Assembly (NCBI GenBank): GCA_934047225.1
Contig: OW203983.1
Coordinates: forward strand, 1,116,001 to 1,180,000
Source: Ypsolopha sequella
Taxonomy: Eukaryota > Arthropoda > Insecta > Lepidoptera > Ypsolophidae
DNA length: 64,000 nt
Direction of reading: 5' to 3'
In this document: in pieces, positions 1 to 12,100 of the stretch
How the letters are laid out: each line of letters starts with the position of its first letter
Numbering within the stretch: the first letter of the stretch is position 1
The notes under the pieces: model-generated
What the model saw: only the letters and a program-made list of their open reading frames with translations
Told to the model about the DNA's origin: nothing
Databases searched by the model: none
Translations under genes and position numbers: made by a program

Positions 1-2030
1 TACGTCCTTGATAAAGTAGTGCTTAGTACGAGCATGATAGATGGAATCCTTAGCAAGGTAAATCACCCCCTGATTGTTAGCATAGACAGTAGTTTATGAT
101 AGTCCAAATAGACCTATCTCCTTTAATAAACTACTCAAGTAGAGAGCTTCTTTTACTACTGATGAGGATGTGGCTACAGTTCTCTGCTTTTGAGATCGCC
201 ATGCAGTGGCTGCTCCTCCCTAAATAAAAGCATAGCCGAAATACGAACGCTTATTTCCTAAGCAATTCCCCCAACCTGCATCTGAATATTTTATTAACGT
301 TTGCCATGTCTTTCTAAAAGTAAGGCGGTAGTCGATAGTTTTCTTTAAATATCGAAGAACTCTTTTGGCCGAAATCCAATTAACATGTGTGGGGCATTTC
401 GTAAACTGCACCAATTTTGAAACTGTATTGCAAATGTCAGGTCTGGTATCCACGCTTAGGTACATCAAAGTCCTAATCAGTTCACGATACTGCCATTTTT
501 CATGTCCTTTGCACACTTTATCCTGGCTTTCTTCCTTTGGTGCTACAAAGTTCAGCTCAACTTTAAATGGTGTGGACACGGTTTTGCATTCTTCTTTACC
601 AAATTTCTTCAATGTATTCCTTATGTACTTCTTCTGCGACAAGCTTATTTCACCATATTTCTTCTCAATTTCAATACCCATGACAGTATCTCGCTGGTCC
701 AAAGTCTTTGAGCTCAAAATCTTCACCTAAATTATTCTTAAATTGTTCTATCCACTTGACATCCTGTGATGCTACCAAGATGTCATCCACATCAATGAGA
801 ACTATCAAAATGTATCCATCACTTCTCCGCTGGTGATAAAGACATAGTTCATTTACAGTAGGCATTAAGTTCATCTGGCGAAGTTTTTCATCCAACCTGA
901 GATACCGCTGTTGCCGTGCCTGCTTCCAACCATATAAAGATTGCTTTAATAATCAAGAGTCCTCCAGCTTTAAGGTCCCCGACTGCCAAACTCTTGTCTT
1001 TTCTCTGGGTTAACTCAATAAGGCTCTCTTCAAGTAACTCCAGTATTTGCATATACACTTCTTCATCAAGATGTCCATATTATGTATGCTGTATTTATGT
1101 CAAGCTGGTGTACCTCAAGGTTCAACTCTACAGTAAGTACTATTAGCAGCCTGATTGTCTCAAATCTTGCAACTGGAGTATACGTCTGGTGATAGTCGAT
1201 ACCATAGCGTTAATTAAAACCTTTTGCTACTAACCGAGCCATTTTCTTTGTAGTTATGTTTACATTTAATTTTGTCGTCAATACATAGGGACAGCCAATA
1301 ATGTCTCGATCTTTAAGCTATTTTACAATCTCCCAAGTCTCATTCTTGATTAAGCTTCGAATCCCAGACAGGATTGTCTCTCACCAGCCTTCGTGATCTT
1401 CGCTTGATAAGGCTTGTTTTAAAGATATTTCTGCCACCACACAGAAAAACACTCCAACATATCCGATTTGTTGTTCCATCTCTTCCTTTGGCTCGTTTTA
1501 AAGTCAATTGTTTGAATTGTCTCTCAACCATTTCTTCAACGTCATTCAGATCCCTATTGCAACCTGAAATCTTCCCACTACTGAAATGTTCGCTTTCACC
1601 TGAATGCTCGCCTCCTCCCGAGTGTTTGTGCTCATCAGTGGGGTCTCCAGGACCTGTGAGTGGTATCTGTTTTACTGCACTAGGTGCGTCAAACACGAAC
1701 TTTTGAACTTGTAAATCATCTTTTGGTTGTGTTTCTTCAATTGAAGGCTCTTCTCGCATTTTAACTCCTTCACTTCCGTTTGAAATTGAGTATCTCGAGC
1801 TTTACTCGAGCTATCATCTTATATTTAGTGGGTATCCAGATGCGACATACTTTGCTTGATTTCGGGTATCCGACAAGGATCCCCTCTCTGGCACGTGTAT
1901 CGAATTTATTCTTCCCTGTCGTCTTATCCAACACATACGTTTTTGTCCCGAAGCTTTAGATTTTATTTAAACTTGGTAAAACGGTAGTGGGTAGTTTTCT
2001 CTTGGAGCATGACTATGAAACGACCGAAAA
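1..2030 (-). mobile_element. Decayed Ty1/copia pol
   Basis: Reverse transcriptase and RNase H pieces on the minus strand, in several frames. 671-895 holds the active-site region VDDILVASQD; 220-726 holds EIEKKYGEISLSQ, DTRPDICNTVSKL and the RNase H start YSDAGWGNC; 1340-1759 is the acidic linker between integrase and RT; about 1790-2000 looks like the integrase C-terminus. Stops and frameshifts split it. RNase H continues off the left edge. It is in the same orientation as the dynein gene. Confidence 0.85.
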
Positions 2031-2944
2031 TCTTTTATTAATTGATAAATAGGTAAGTCATACCATTTTTTCTCTTCGTTTGTCTTATTACCTTTACATA
2101 TTATAAACATATATCTATATAAATATTAATAATATACCTCTAGACACATCACACCAAATACACTCTCCATGATAAGTTGAACCTTTGTATTTTATCCTTG
2201 TATAACTGATAAAAAAGCACTTTTCTCTGATACTGTATATAAATTTATGTTTGTCGCTGTTATTTATGTAATTTATTTTCGTAACTAATAGTTCAACAGT
2301 ATTATTTTTATTGATAGGATCATAATTTTTTGCATTGCTACATAGATTAGGTTTGACTTCGTTTCTTAAAACTGTTAAATAGCCATAAAAATTATTAGTA
2401 TGTTTTTTGTCGAAGTGCCCATACTTAGTAGCACTTAGTCCGATGAAAGGCGCTGGAAGCCAAATTACAAGTTAATCCTCGATTAGCTTAGCTTGGTTTC
2501 TAACGTTGACCAATACTTGTATTTACCTTAAGAAAGAAACTAATTATGTATTTTTGTAAAGTTTGACGTACGTTTTGAATAAAGATTATTATTATTATTA
2601 TATATCGTTATATGAATAGTAAGTATAGATTTTGAAAAAAATATCTACAACACTAAGTATCTAAAATATATTCATAAATTCAAAACATGCAATAAAATAA
2701 CTACAAAATGCTATTAAAATATAACAAAACTACAAAATGCAACTAAATTCTAAAATTACTAACAACTCATCAATCGAATTAAAATCGAAAAAATTCGGCA
2801 GGCACTAGTTGACCAGGACGAGGGTTGGTTTGAACGTTGGACGACGCCCACATAACATGCCATCCCTTCTTCACACGTTGTTAGACGGGTGTCGTCATCC
2901 AACGATCATACTGAACGCAGCCTTAGTGATCAAAGTAGTGATAC
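2031..2944. other. Intron, AT-rich, with a LINE 3' tail
   Basis: No coding sequence seen. Around 2400-2602 the sequence gtgcccatacttagtagcac to an (ATT)n run resembles the 3' end of a LINE on the plus strand. The rest is AT-rich and featureless. Confidence 0.5.
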
Positions 2945-3112
2945 CTTCGAGTAGACTGAGCATGTGCAATATGATGTTGCTCTGCAACACTCGCATGCTG
3001 AAGACGAGGTTCTGCGTGCACCACGTATAAATGATGGGGAACGTCTGTTCGAACAGCTCGCTGAACACCTCCAGCTGGCGAGGAGAACGGGTCTTCAGCC
3101 ATGCTCTCAGCA
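2945..3112 (-). CDS. DNAH5/8: Dynein heavy chain exon 27 (last in window)
   Basis: 168 bp. Begins [16 protein letters not shown] after the split Val codon and ends LLEG. Acceptor gttccag. Donor set at GAAG|gtatca; a weaker alternative lies at 2905-2915. No further dynein exon was found between here and position 1. Confidence 0.88.
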
Positions 3113-6100
3113 CTGGAACCATAAACAAACATATTACTTATTAATTTAAACGATAAAGATGTCATGGTCAACTAACCATACAAATCTGCTACACATATAA
3201 TTCACATAGACATAGTGGTTTCATTAAAAGATCCAAATAATTTTACACCTATTTCCCGGTGCACACAGCAAAATAAATATGGACCCACAGCTTAACGTGC
3301 CTTCCGAAGTAAGCACACAGCAAAACAAATATGCCCCTACGGACATGAACCCGCGAAATCCGAATGACTGTAACCGCTAGTCTAGACCAAAGTGGTGGTC
3401 AAACATGCTCAGAGAAATATTAGCAGGACCTGGATCCCAGTCGAGGCCCGAGGAGCTCATGTAGACCATGCCGTTCCGGGACACGGTGGCGGGTGACGCG
3501 TTGTCGATGTTCTCCGGCTCGAAGATTATCTTGGACGTGGGTGACATCGTAAGCCGGTCGCCGTTCGCGAGCGTCAGCGTCTGACGGACAATACAAATGG
3601 TGTACATTATGTCACCATCATATACAACCCATTGTAGGTGGTAAAGCTGATAAATTATTCGGGGGGAGTAAGAGGACAGCGCTCAAACAGGCACAAGCAC
3701 GTATCTCACCGATTACTGGCGGTATATCCATCGCCAAAAAAAAAGTCTCGTTAGCAGCGTCGATTGGTGTACACGCGTTCGCTGTGTTAATTCGCTCATG
3801 TACGTGTTTTGCTCATCCGATCAAACATTACAACACGTAATGTACGCGGATAATAATGAATAACGTTACTACGTGTCCACAGTGCAGTGAGGGTATTTTT
3901 GAAAGAGCCTCATGCTCGGTTTGTGCTGGAATTTTTCATTTTCACTGCGCTAACCTTTTCGAACTTGATTACTAAAAGCTTGGAAGTGCCTTGAATGCCG
4001 GAATGTTGAGGAATTATCACCAGGGATCGATGACCAAGGGCGGAGCCACGGGGGAGGCATGGGGGTTTTGACTCCCCCTGGGCCTAGGTCAACTTTTTTT
4101 TAAACTTAAAATTACACTTTAGCATACACATATAGTTACTAAAAGAACTGATTTTTATCTGCACCCTTCGCTCGATGGCGCATGCCCCGCCCGCGTTCCA
4201 TTCGATCTTTTGTGAGAATGATTTGCGAAGTTAATAACGTGTGGCAACTGAATTTCATCCGAATCGGATGAATTTTCGCTAGTATCAAACTTAGACAGGT
4301 GTCAAATGCCAAAAGAATTCATCGGTTAGAATGTACACCAAGAAAAACTCTGGTTCCGTTAACATGAATACAGTTAATTTAAACAGAAAACATTGTACTT
4401 TATGTGACGTCTATATTCATTGTTCAGTTTTGATTCATTCAGATCCCCATGATTTTTTGCTTTTAATACCTATATACGTCCAGAAATACAGGAAAATAAT
4501 ACATTTTTGCTTCAGCGAAATCAATATAATACTTGTGACATGTTCTTTCCATTTTGGCCGCTCTTGATCTTAGTAATTTAAAAGTCTGATAATCTAGTGA
4601 ATTATTGAATTTTTTCCATAGTGACTGAAATTTTCGTTTTTCTCTAGTTAATTTAATTAACGGTTTTGAGTACCAAATTAGATAGCCAGACGAGTTACTC
4701 ACTATGCGTGTGGGCACGTGTGCATCAATGATGGTAATTAATTTTGAGTAAAATAATTGACTGAATCCTCCGTGTTCATTGATTGCGGTTCCCAGTCGAT
4801 AGCAGAAATAGCATTACGAATATCAGTATAATTAGCAGAAAAGAATAGTAATTTCTTGCGAGTTTTTTCCCTTAACGTTTCCTGGTAAGATATGTGTAAG
4901 TCTATATCTAAGGATTTATGGTTGGAGCAGATATTAACAGTGCTATAAAGTTACAGAGAATAAGGTCAAGTATTCTACCATTAATATTGACGTGTGAATT
5001 GTATTGATGTAACTCAGTAATACCCAAAAAAATCTGAAATTAGAGAAACTTTGTCAGAGTTAGGATTTGTTATACGAGGTGAATTTGTGAACATCGTCCA
5101 AATTCATACTTGAGCCTTGGTAAGTGATCAGCATCATGAACCAATAACGATTTTAGTAAAATTCATAAAATGAAATTTCGACCCCCCATAGTGATTCACT
5201 GAGGGCTGGGAGTGAATTACTATGGCAAGTCGAAATTTCATTGTAAGAATTTCACAAAATATGTTATCGATTCATGATGCTGATCACTTACCAAGCCACT
5301 AGTATGAATTTGGACGATGATCAAAAAGTCACCTTGTATATAAATGGTTTGAGTCAAAAGCAGATTCCCACATGGCATGCGGAACATTAAAGTCCCCTGA
5401 AATGAAACAACAACTTCAACAATAAGCTCCGATACCTTATCAAGAAAACAATTAAGGTTATCATACCGTGTGGAACATAAGTACACCCTATATTTATACG
5501 AACTGAGTGTTTTTTATTATAGTTAACAACGGTTGTAGCAGAAATACTTGAGTGAGAGGGCACGAGGGAGCGGCTAGGCATACTTACGCATTCCAGTTCT
5601 AGGCAAAGCCAAACTTCTTCAGCGGGAGCTGATGCACACCACTCGGTTCTCAGCTGTATTGGGAGACCACAACGAAACGCGATCAATACCCCACCTCCTC
5701 GGTCGAGGCCTTTGGCAGCTGGATCCCTGTCACATCGGTATACACCAGTGGCAAAGGCTCCATAGAAGCCGATTCCCACCAGCTTACCTTTCAGAAATAC
5801 CTCCAACTTGTAGTTTCAGTAACTCCAACCAATCCACCATTCATTATTTTAATGAACAATTATTTTTATGTGCTTCTAACTAAGAATTACTAAAAAAAAA
5901 CGCCTGCGCGAAAAGAAAAGTAAATCTTCCGTACACATTATTCCAACTCATTATGGCGCGCAGCGTTATGTTTGCACAAAACTGGGAAGTTAGGCCGGTC
6001 CATTTTAGCTAACCTTGCAACGTTGTACTAATGGGCAGGCTCCTGTATGGCAACATCGCAATTTGATCGCATCTATCGGGTAAAAGCGTAAAGAATAGGC

Positions 6101-9100
6101 TGATGCCGATCGTGTTAACTTTTTCTCGCTCTCTCTCTCTCTCTAATTAAAACGTATTTAAAAAAAAAACTCTTTCTGATGCGTAGACAAGTGCAGGTGA
6201 TATGATTGCAAAATTAAAAATAAGAATGCAATAAGAATCATCGCGAGTTTGACATTTTTAATTAGAAGTGTAGTTCGGTTTGATATTTTCGGAAGTTTGA
6301 ATATTTATTTATAGTCGGCTTGCAAGTGTACATCCGTGGGATTCTTGATGATACAAGTATGGGAGTGGTATCAATCTCTTCGTTATGACATGGAGAATCA
6401 GTAATTGGATGGTGGATAATGACCACTCGTGTCAGATTGAAGTTAGAAGCAAAAAACAAAATGGCCGCCGCTCTGCCGTACTTGATACTGGTTTCTTATG
6501 TTTATCTCGTAAAATACAGTATTTACGACAAAGTGATCTATTATAAAAGTATTCAGTATTAAATTCTACACAAAACATGTTCCTACAATATTTTGTGTAC
6601 GGCTGATCCTTAACATAGAAATTCTGTTTTTAAGATTCAATTCTCTGAATTAGTACCAAGATATTAAGAAGTAACTATAACGGCCATGTTTCAACTTTTA
6701 GTTATGAGGAATGTACACTAATAGTTTATTATATGCATAAACGTATTCTGAAAGACATTATGATACCTTCAATATAATTGGATTTTCTATAAGAGTGAAG
6801 TTACTTGGAATTTTTTAATTAAATTTTTCTAACTTGTCTTTATGGAAAATACAGTTATTTTTAAGCTACCATAATGTCATTAACAATACGTTTATGCATT
6901 AATTAAACTTTTCGTAGTCATTGTTCTTTGCTAAATGTTGTCTATTGGCCGTTATAATATAACAATTTCGGAGAATCGACCCCTAAATAAGGAATTTATG
7001 ATTTTATTTCCCAAAAAGTGCAAAGAATGTTGTTTGTATTTTTTATTTGTTAATAAATAAATGCTAAGTTTTCAATTGTATCACATTATCCAAGACATTA
7101 TTAGACTTCATAGTAACAAATACCAAATATAGTTTATCAATTACAATCTCCATCATCATAAACCTCGTCTTCACTTTCTACAGCTGATTCATTGCATTCA
7201 TCTATGTCTTCTGTATCCTTAGAGTTTTCACATACTTCTGGATCACCTTCACATCTACACATTTCTGCGCACTTTAGTCCATACATAAGACAGGTGCATG
7301 GTGGACAACAGCGACGTAGGGAGCACGTGCAACTACAAAGCTCTGCCATAAGATCTGGAACACATGGTGAGGTGCACGCGATTGGTTCAAATGTTCCTCC
7401 AACGTAAGTCCATCCGAAACTGAGTGGTGATGGTATGACCGGGTTTGGTTGGATATCTTGATTCCACTCAAGGGCCTGAAGATGAGCTCTCAACAGTGCA
7501 GGAGTTAGAGCAGCTTTTGTTGGTGGAAGATTTTCATCTTGACATTGTTTTTTTGTGAAAAGCCACCATCGCACATCTCCAATCTTAGTCATTGTAGTTT
7601 TTGGAATATATAATAGCCAAACAAAAGACTCCAAAGCATTTCTGGCATCGTCTAGAAGAGTGGGTGTTGTACCAAGCTTTGCTAAGGCCTCTAGTAAATC
7701 ATCATTGACGGAATTGAATGTTTTCCACCACTTAAGCTTCCCTTTGCTGGCAAATGACCCAGTGACATCTGAACCAGATAAGGCATGAAGTCCAGGGAGA
7801 GCAGCAGTCTTGAGTAATCTCAGTGACTTGTGGATAGGAGCTATGTTAACAAACCTTTTCATTCCCTGCCCAAGGAAAATTCCAAACTGTGATGTCATTT
7901 GAGAAAATCGTCTTAAGGCTAAAACCATAACATCTGTGTCTGGCGAATAAACGTGCGTTGTTATGTATCCTTGTTGTGATATGTATACTCCGTGAAGTAT
8001 GATTTTTGTATCTGCTTTTTCCTGTGTGGTCCGAAGTCACAAGTCACTGGGATTACACAAGACTTCTGCTCTCCCTGGATTTCATGCCTTATCTGGTTCA
8101 GATGTCACTGGGTCATTTGCCAGTAAAGGGAAGCTTAAGTGGTGGAAAACATTCAATTCCGTCAATGATGATTTACTAGAGGCCTTAGCAAAGCTTGGTA
8201 CAACACCCACTCTTCTAGACGATGCCAGAAATGCTTTGGAGTCTTTTGTTTGGCTATTATATATTCCAAAAACTACAATGACTAAGATTGGAGATGTGCG
8301 ATGGTGGCTTTTCACAAAAAAACAATGTCAAGATGAAAATCTTCCACCAACAAAAGCTGCTCTAACTCCTGCACTGTTGAGAGCTCATCTTCAGGCCCTT
8401 GAGTGGAATCAAGATATCCAACCAAACCCGGTCATACCATCACCACTCAGTTTCGGATGGACTTACGTTGGAGGAACATTTGAACCAATCGCGTGCACCT
8501 CACCATGTGTTCCAGATCTTATGGCAGAGCTTTGTAGTTGCACGTGCTCCCTACGTCGCTGTTGTCCACCATGCACCTGTCTTATGTATGGACTAAAGTG
8601 CGCAGAAATGTGTAGATGTGAAGGTGATCCAGAAGTATGTGAAAACTCTAAGGATACAGAAGACATAGATGAATGCAATGAATCAGCTGTAGAAAGTGAA
8701 GACGAGGTTTATGATGATGGAGATTGTAATTGATAAACTATATTTGGTATTTGTTACTTTGAAGTCTAATAATGTCTTGGATAATGTGATACAATTGAAA
8801 ACTTAGCATTTATTTATTAACAAATAAAAAATACAAACAACATTCTTTGCACTTTTTGGGAAATAAAATCATAAATTCCTTATTTAGGGGTTGATTCTCC
8901 GAAATTGTTATATTATAACGGCCAATAGACAACATTTAGCAAAGAACAATGACTACGAAAAGTTTAATTAATGCATAAACGTATTGTTAATGACATTATG
9001 GTAGCTTAAAATAACTGTATTTTCCATAAAGACAAGTTAGAAAAATTTAATTAAAAAATTCTAAGTAACTTCACTCTTATAGAAAATCCAATTATATTGA

Positions 9101-12100
9101 AGGTATCATAATGTCTTTCAGAATACGTTTATGCATATAATAAACTATTAGTGTACATTCCTCATAACTAAAAGTTGAAACATGGCCGTTATAGTTACTT
9201 CTTAATATCTTGGTACTAATTCAGAGAATTGAATCTTAAAAACAGAATTTCTATGTTAAGGATCAGCCGTACACAAAATATTGTAGGAACATGTTTTGTG
9301 TTGAATTTAATACTGAATACTTTTATAATAGATCACTTTGTCGTAAATACTGTATTTTACGAGATAAACATAAGAAACCAGTATCAAGTACGGCAGAGCG
9401 GCGGCCATTTTGTTTTTTGCTTATAACTTCAATCTGACACGAGTGGTCATTATCCACCATCCAATTACTGATTCTCCATGTCATAACGAAGAGATTGATA
9501 CCACTCCCATACTTGTATCATCAAGAATCCCACGGGACATAGTATTTGTACACTTGCAGGCGCACTATTAGTACGTTATGGCGGCATTTTTGTTGTTTAT
9601 TTGCGTACTTGTAAATTGATATTTTTTTTTTATTTAGCGTAAGTAATGCATATTTTAAAAAAACTTCACCATTTAAAAGTGTTTGTAATAGTGTAAGCAG
9701 TTTATCAAAATAAAATAATTGTTCGATTACTTGATCTTATTACTGAATATTTTCAAGTGCCTGTAGTTTTCAAAGCGCATAATTTCGCAGTTAAGTGTTG
9801 AAAATGAAATGTTTGCTGTGACTTCCTCTACCACCTGCAGTAAGTTTTATTTTAAATAAATATAAAGTATTCAAGTAATTGACAGAAACATTATTTTCTC
9901 CATACAAAAAATAATTCAATATTTTTTTCTCACAAATTAATGCATATTTCTGAAAAACTACATCAGTAAAAGGTGACTGTAATAGCTTCAGCAGTCCATC
10001 ACAAAAAAACTCAGTTCAGCTTGACTTTATAATTCCACAATTTCTTGATATGGAACCAGTGTGTGGCCTTAAGTATGTATCTGTCTCGCTTCCCTTCAAA
10101 CCACCCGGGTTACACTAGTCACATTAGAATATATAACCAGGTAAAATTATATGAACACTTATCAAATTTACAATTATTATTTCCTAATGATACTTTTATT
10201 ATATTGGGCGACTTCAACATAAGATATGCATCATGGGCTTATGACATAAATAATATTATCACGCTTCACGACTGCCCCACTGGTAATAGACTTTCTATCT
10301 TTTACAGGGATGTGTCATATTAATTATATAAAAATCTCAAATGATTGAAGCCTTGACTTAGTTATCTCAAACAGCGTATGCAAAATCAAGCAATACAAAC
10401 GGACGCAGTGCCTGCGTTGCAGCCACTTCCACATCTATGCCACCGTTTCCATGCCATGGACTACACAATAATCACCTTCGACAGACTAGGAGTCGGAACT
10501 GGATGTCCCTTATTGTGGACAAGTTATATCGACCCACTATTCTTGACAACCATAGTAGTTATTTCCCTCCCTGGTTTAGTAAGCCACTGATTTAAACAGT
10601 AAAAGAAAAATTTAAAGTCCACAAACAGTTTTAAACATATCAACGATATTCCGATTACGTTAAATTCTCTCTCCTCCGACGAAGACAAAAATCGATTGAA
10701 CTCTCACAATCTGACAATTATATCCGGATTATTGAGTATAATATCCGAAAAAACTTAGTAAGGTAAAGGTAGCAAGAATCAGCATAATCAAGAAGGGGTA
10801 AACGGAGGAATTAAGCAACAGCAGTCTTAGTAGCAATTAGAAGAAGGTTACAGAGCCTTCTCATCGAACCTGCAGAGGCAAACAGCTTCCGACTGACCTC
10901 TTTCAATTGGATAAATTGATTGGTGATGAAAATTCTAAGATTATTTGCCTTTGTACTAAAAGGAATATATGTTCCATCAAACATGAATGAATAGTGTATC
11001 ATCAATGTGAATGCGCTGCCGGCGTCGATATAAGTAACTATGAAACCAGTCAATTACCGTTGAAGATATGTAAAGTTAAGAGAACATAAAATCGCTTAGA
11101 GAATGTGAAAGTCCACACGGTATGAAAAGCATTACTGAAATCCAGTATTGCCAGGACAGTTACTTGACTTGAATCCATACCCAGCCGGATGTCATCAGTG
11201 ATCTTGACTAAGGCTGTGACGGTGCTATCACCAGGATGGAAACTGAACTGAAAGGGATTTAGAAGTTCATTATTAGTAAGGAACATACTTAGTTGATAAT
11301 GAACTAGACGTTCAAGGACTTTAAATAGGAATGGGAGGATGAAAATAAGATGGTACTGAGAAAAAGAAGAAGGATTTGCTTTTTTAGGCAAAGGAGTGAT
11401 CTGGGCCTTTCTGTTACTTTCCAGATATTATGTTCACCTTATTATCATCTAGCACGGAGTTGAGGTTCTCGATCCATATACTGTCGACAGGTCCATCGAG
11501 GACGAGCCAGATGTACTCGCCGGTCTTGATCTTGAGAGTTTTCCGCCAGAGCGCGGAGAAGATGCCGTCCGTCCAGTCGTTGGTGGCAACGTCGAGTCGC
11601 CCGAACATCTGCGCTGCCGTTATCGCCTTCGGGTTCATTCGCATTTCCCTGGAAATGGGAAAGCGCGAATAAGAATTAATTATTTATTTGTGCCATATAG
11701 GTACGTCATTAATTATACCTATATATTCCACGTCAATTTTATTGTATTAAATTTAAAACGCGGAACTACAATAAAGTTATGTTACCTTAATGTGTGCATA
11801 ATATAACAAAAAAAAAAAGGAATAAAACAAGGACTCAAAGTATAACACGTCGTCTATTCAAGAAGAATCCTACTAGATCCCGGATCAAGCAAGCTGTCGT
11901 TATAGTACTTAAATTTAGGTCTAACTTATATAATAATTCAAGGTGTATTTAATGTGTAGAATACTAAATAATCATACGTGATATAAATAAAGTCATGTCT
12001 TAATCCGCAACTTTAATTAGTCTTCCTAAGAAGAAGGGCAAGAAACTTGGCAAAATCATTTTGTATTCCATTTTTCTTTAATTTTTTGCATTAGCTTGCC

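Larger units (their letters stand above)
6321..9558. mobile_element. 3.2-kb palindrome, about 1.5-kb arms, transposon-derived
   Basis: Left arm 6321-7832 and right arm 8038-9558 are near-identical reverse complements around a 205-bp unique spacer. Each arm holds the 3' part of the same ORF followed by a shared 3' flank. The arms differ by a few substitutions and a 13-bp indel at the outer edge (right arm has about 13 bp more near 9535-9547). Outer limits are tgcaagtgtac and gtacacttgca. No target-site duplication seen. Confidence 0.9.

Noticed and set aside
7192..8678. Short frames mirrored between the two palindrome arms
   Set aside because: They are antisense shadows of the cysteine-rich ORF.
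6321..9558. Assembly artefact from an inverted chimeric read
   Set aside because: The arms differ by several substitutions and indels and the centre has 205 bp of unique sequence that extends the ORF on one side only. Not fully excluded without reads.
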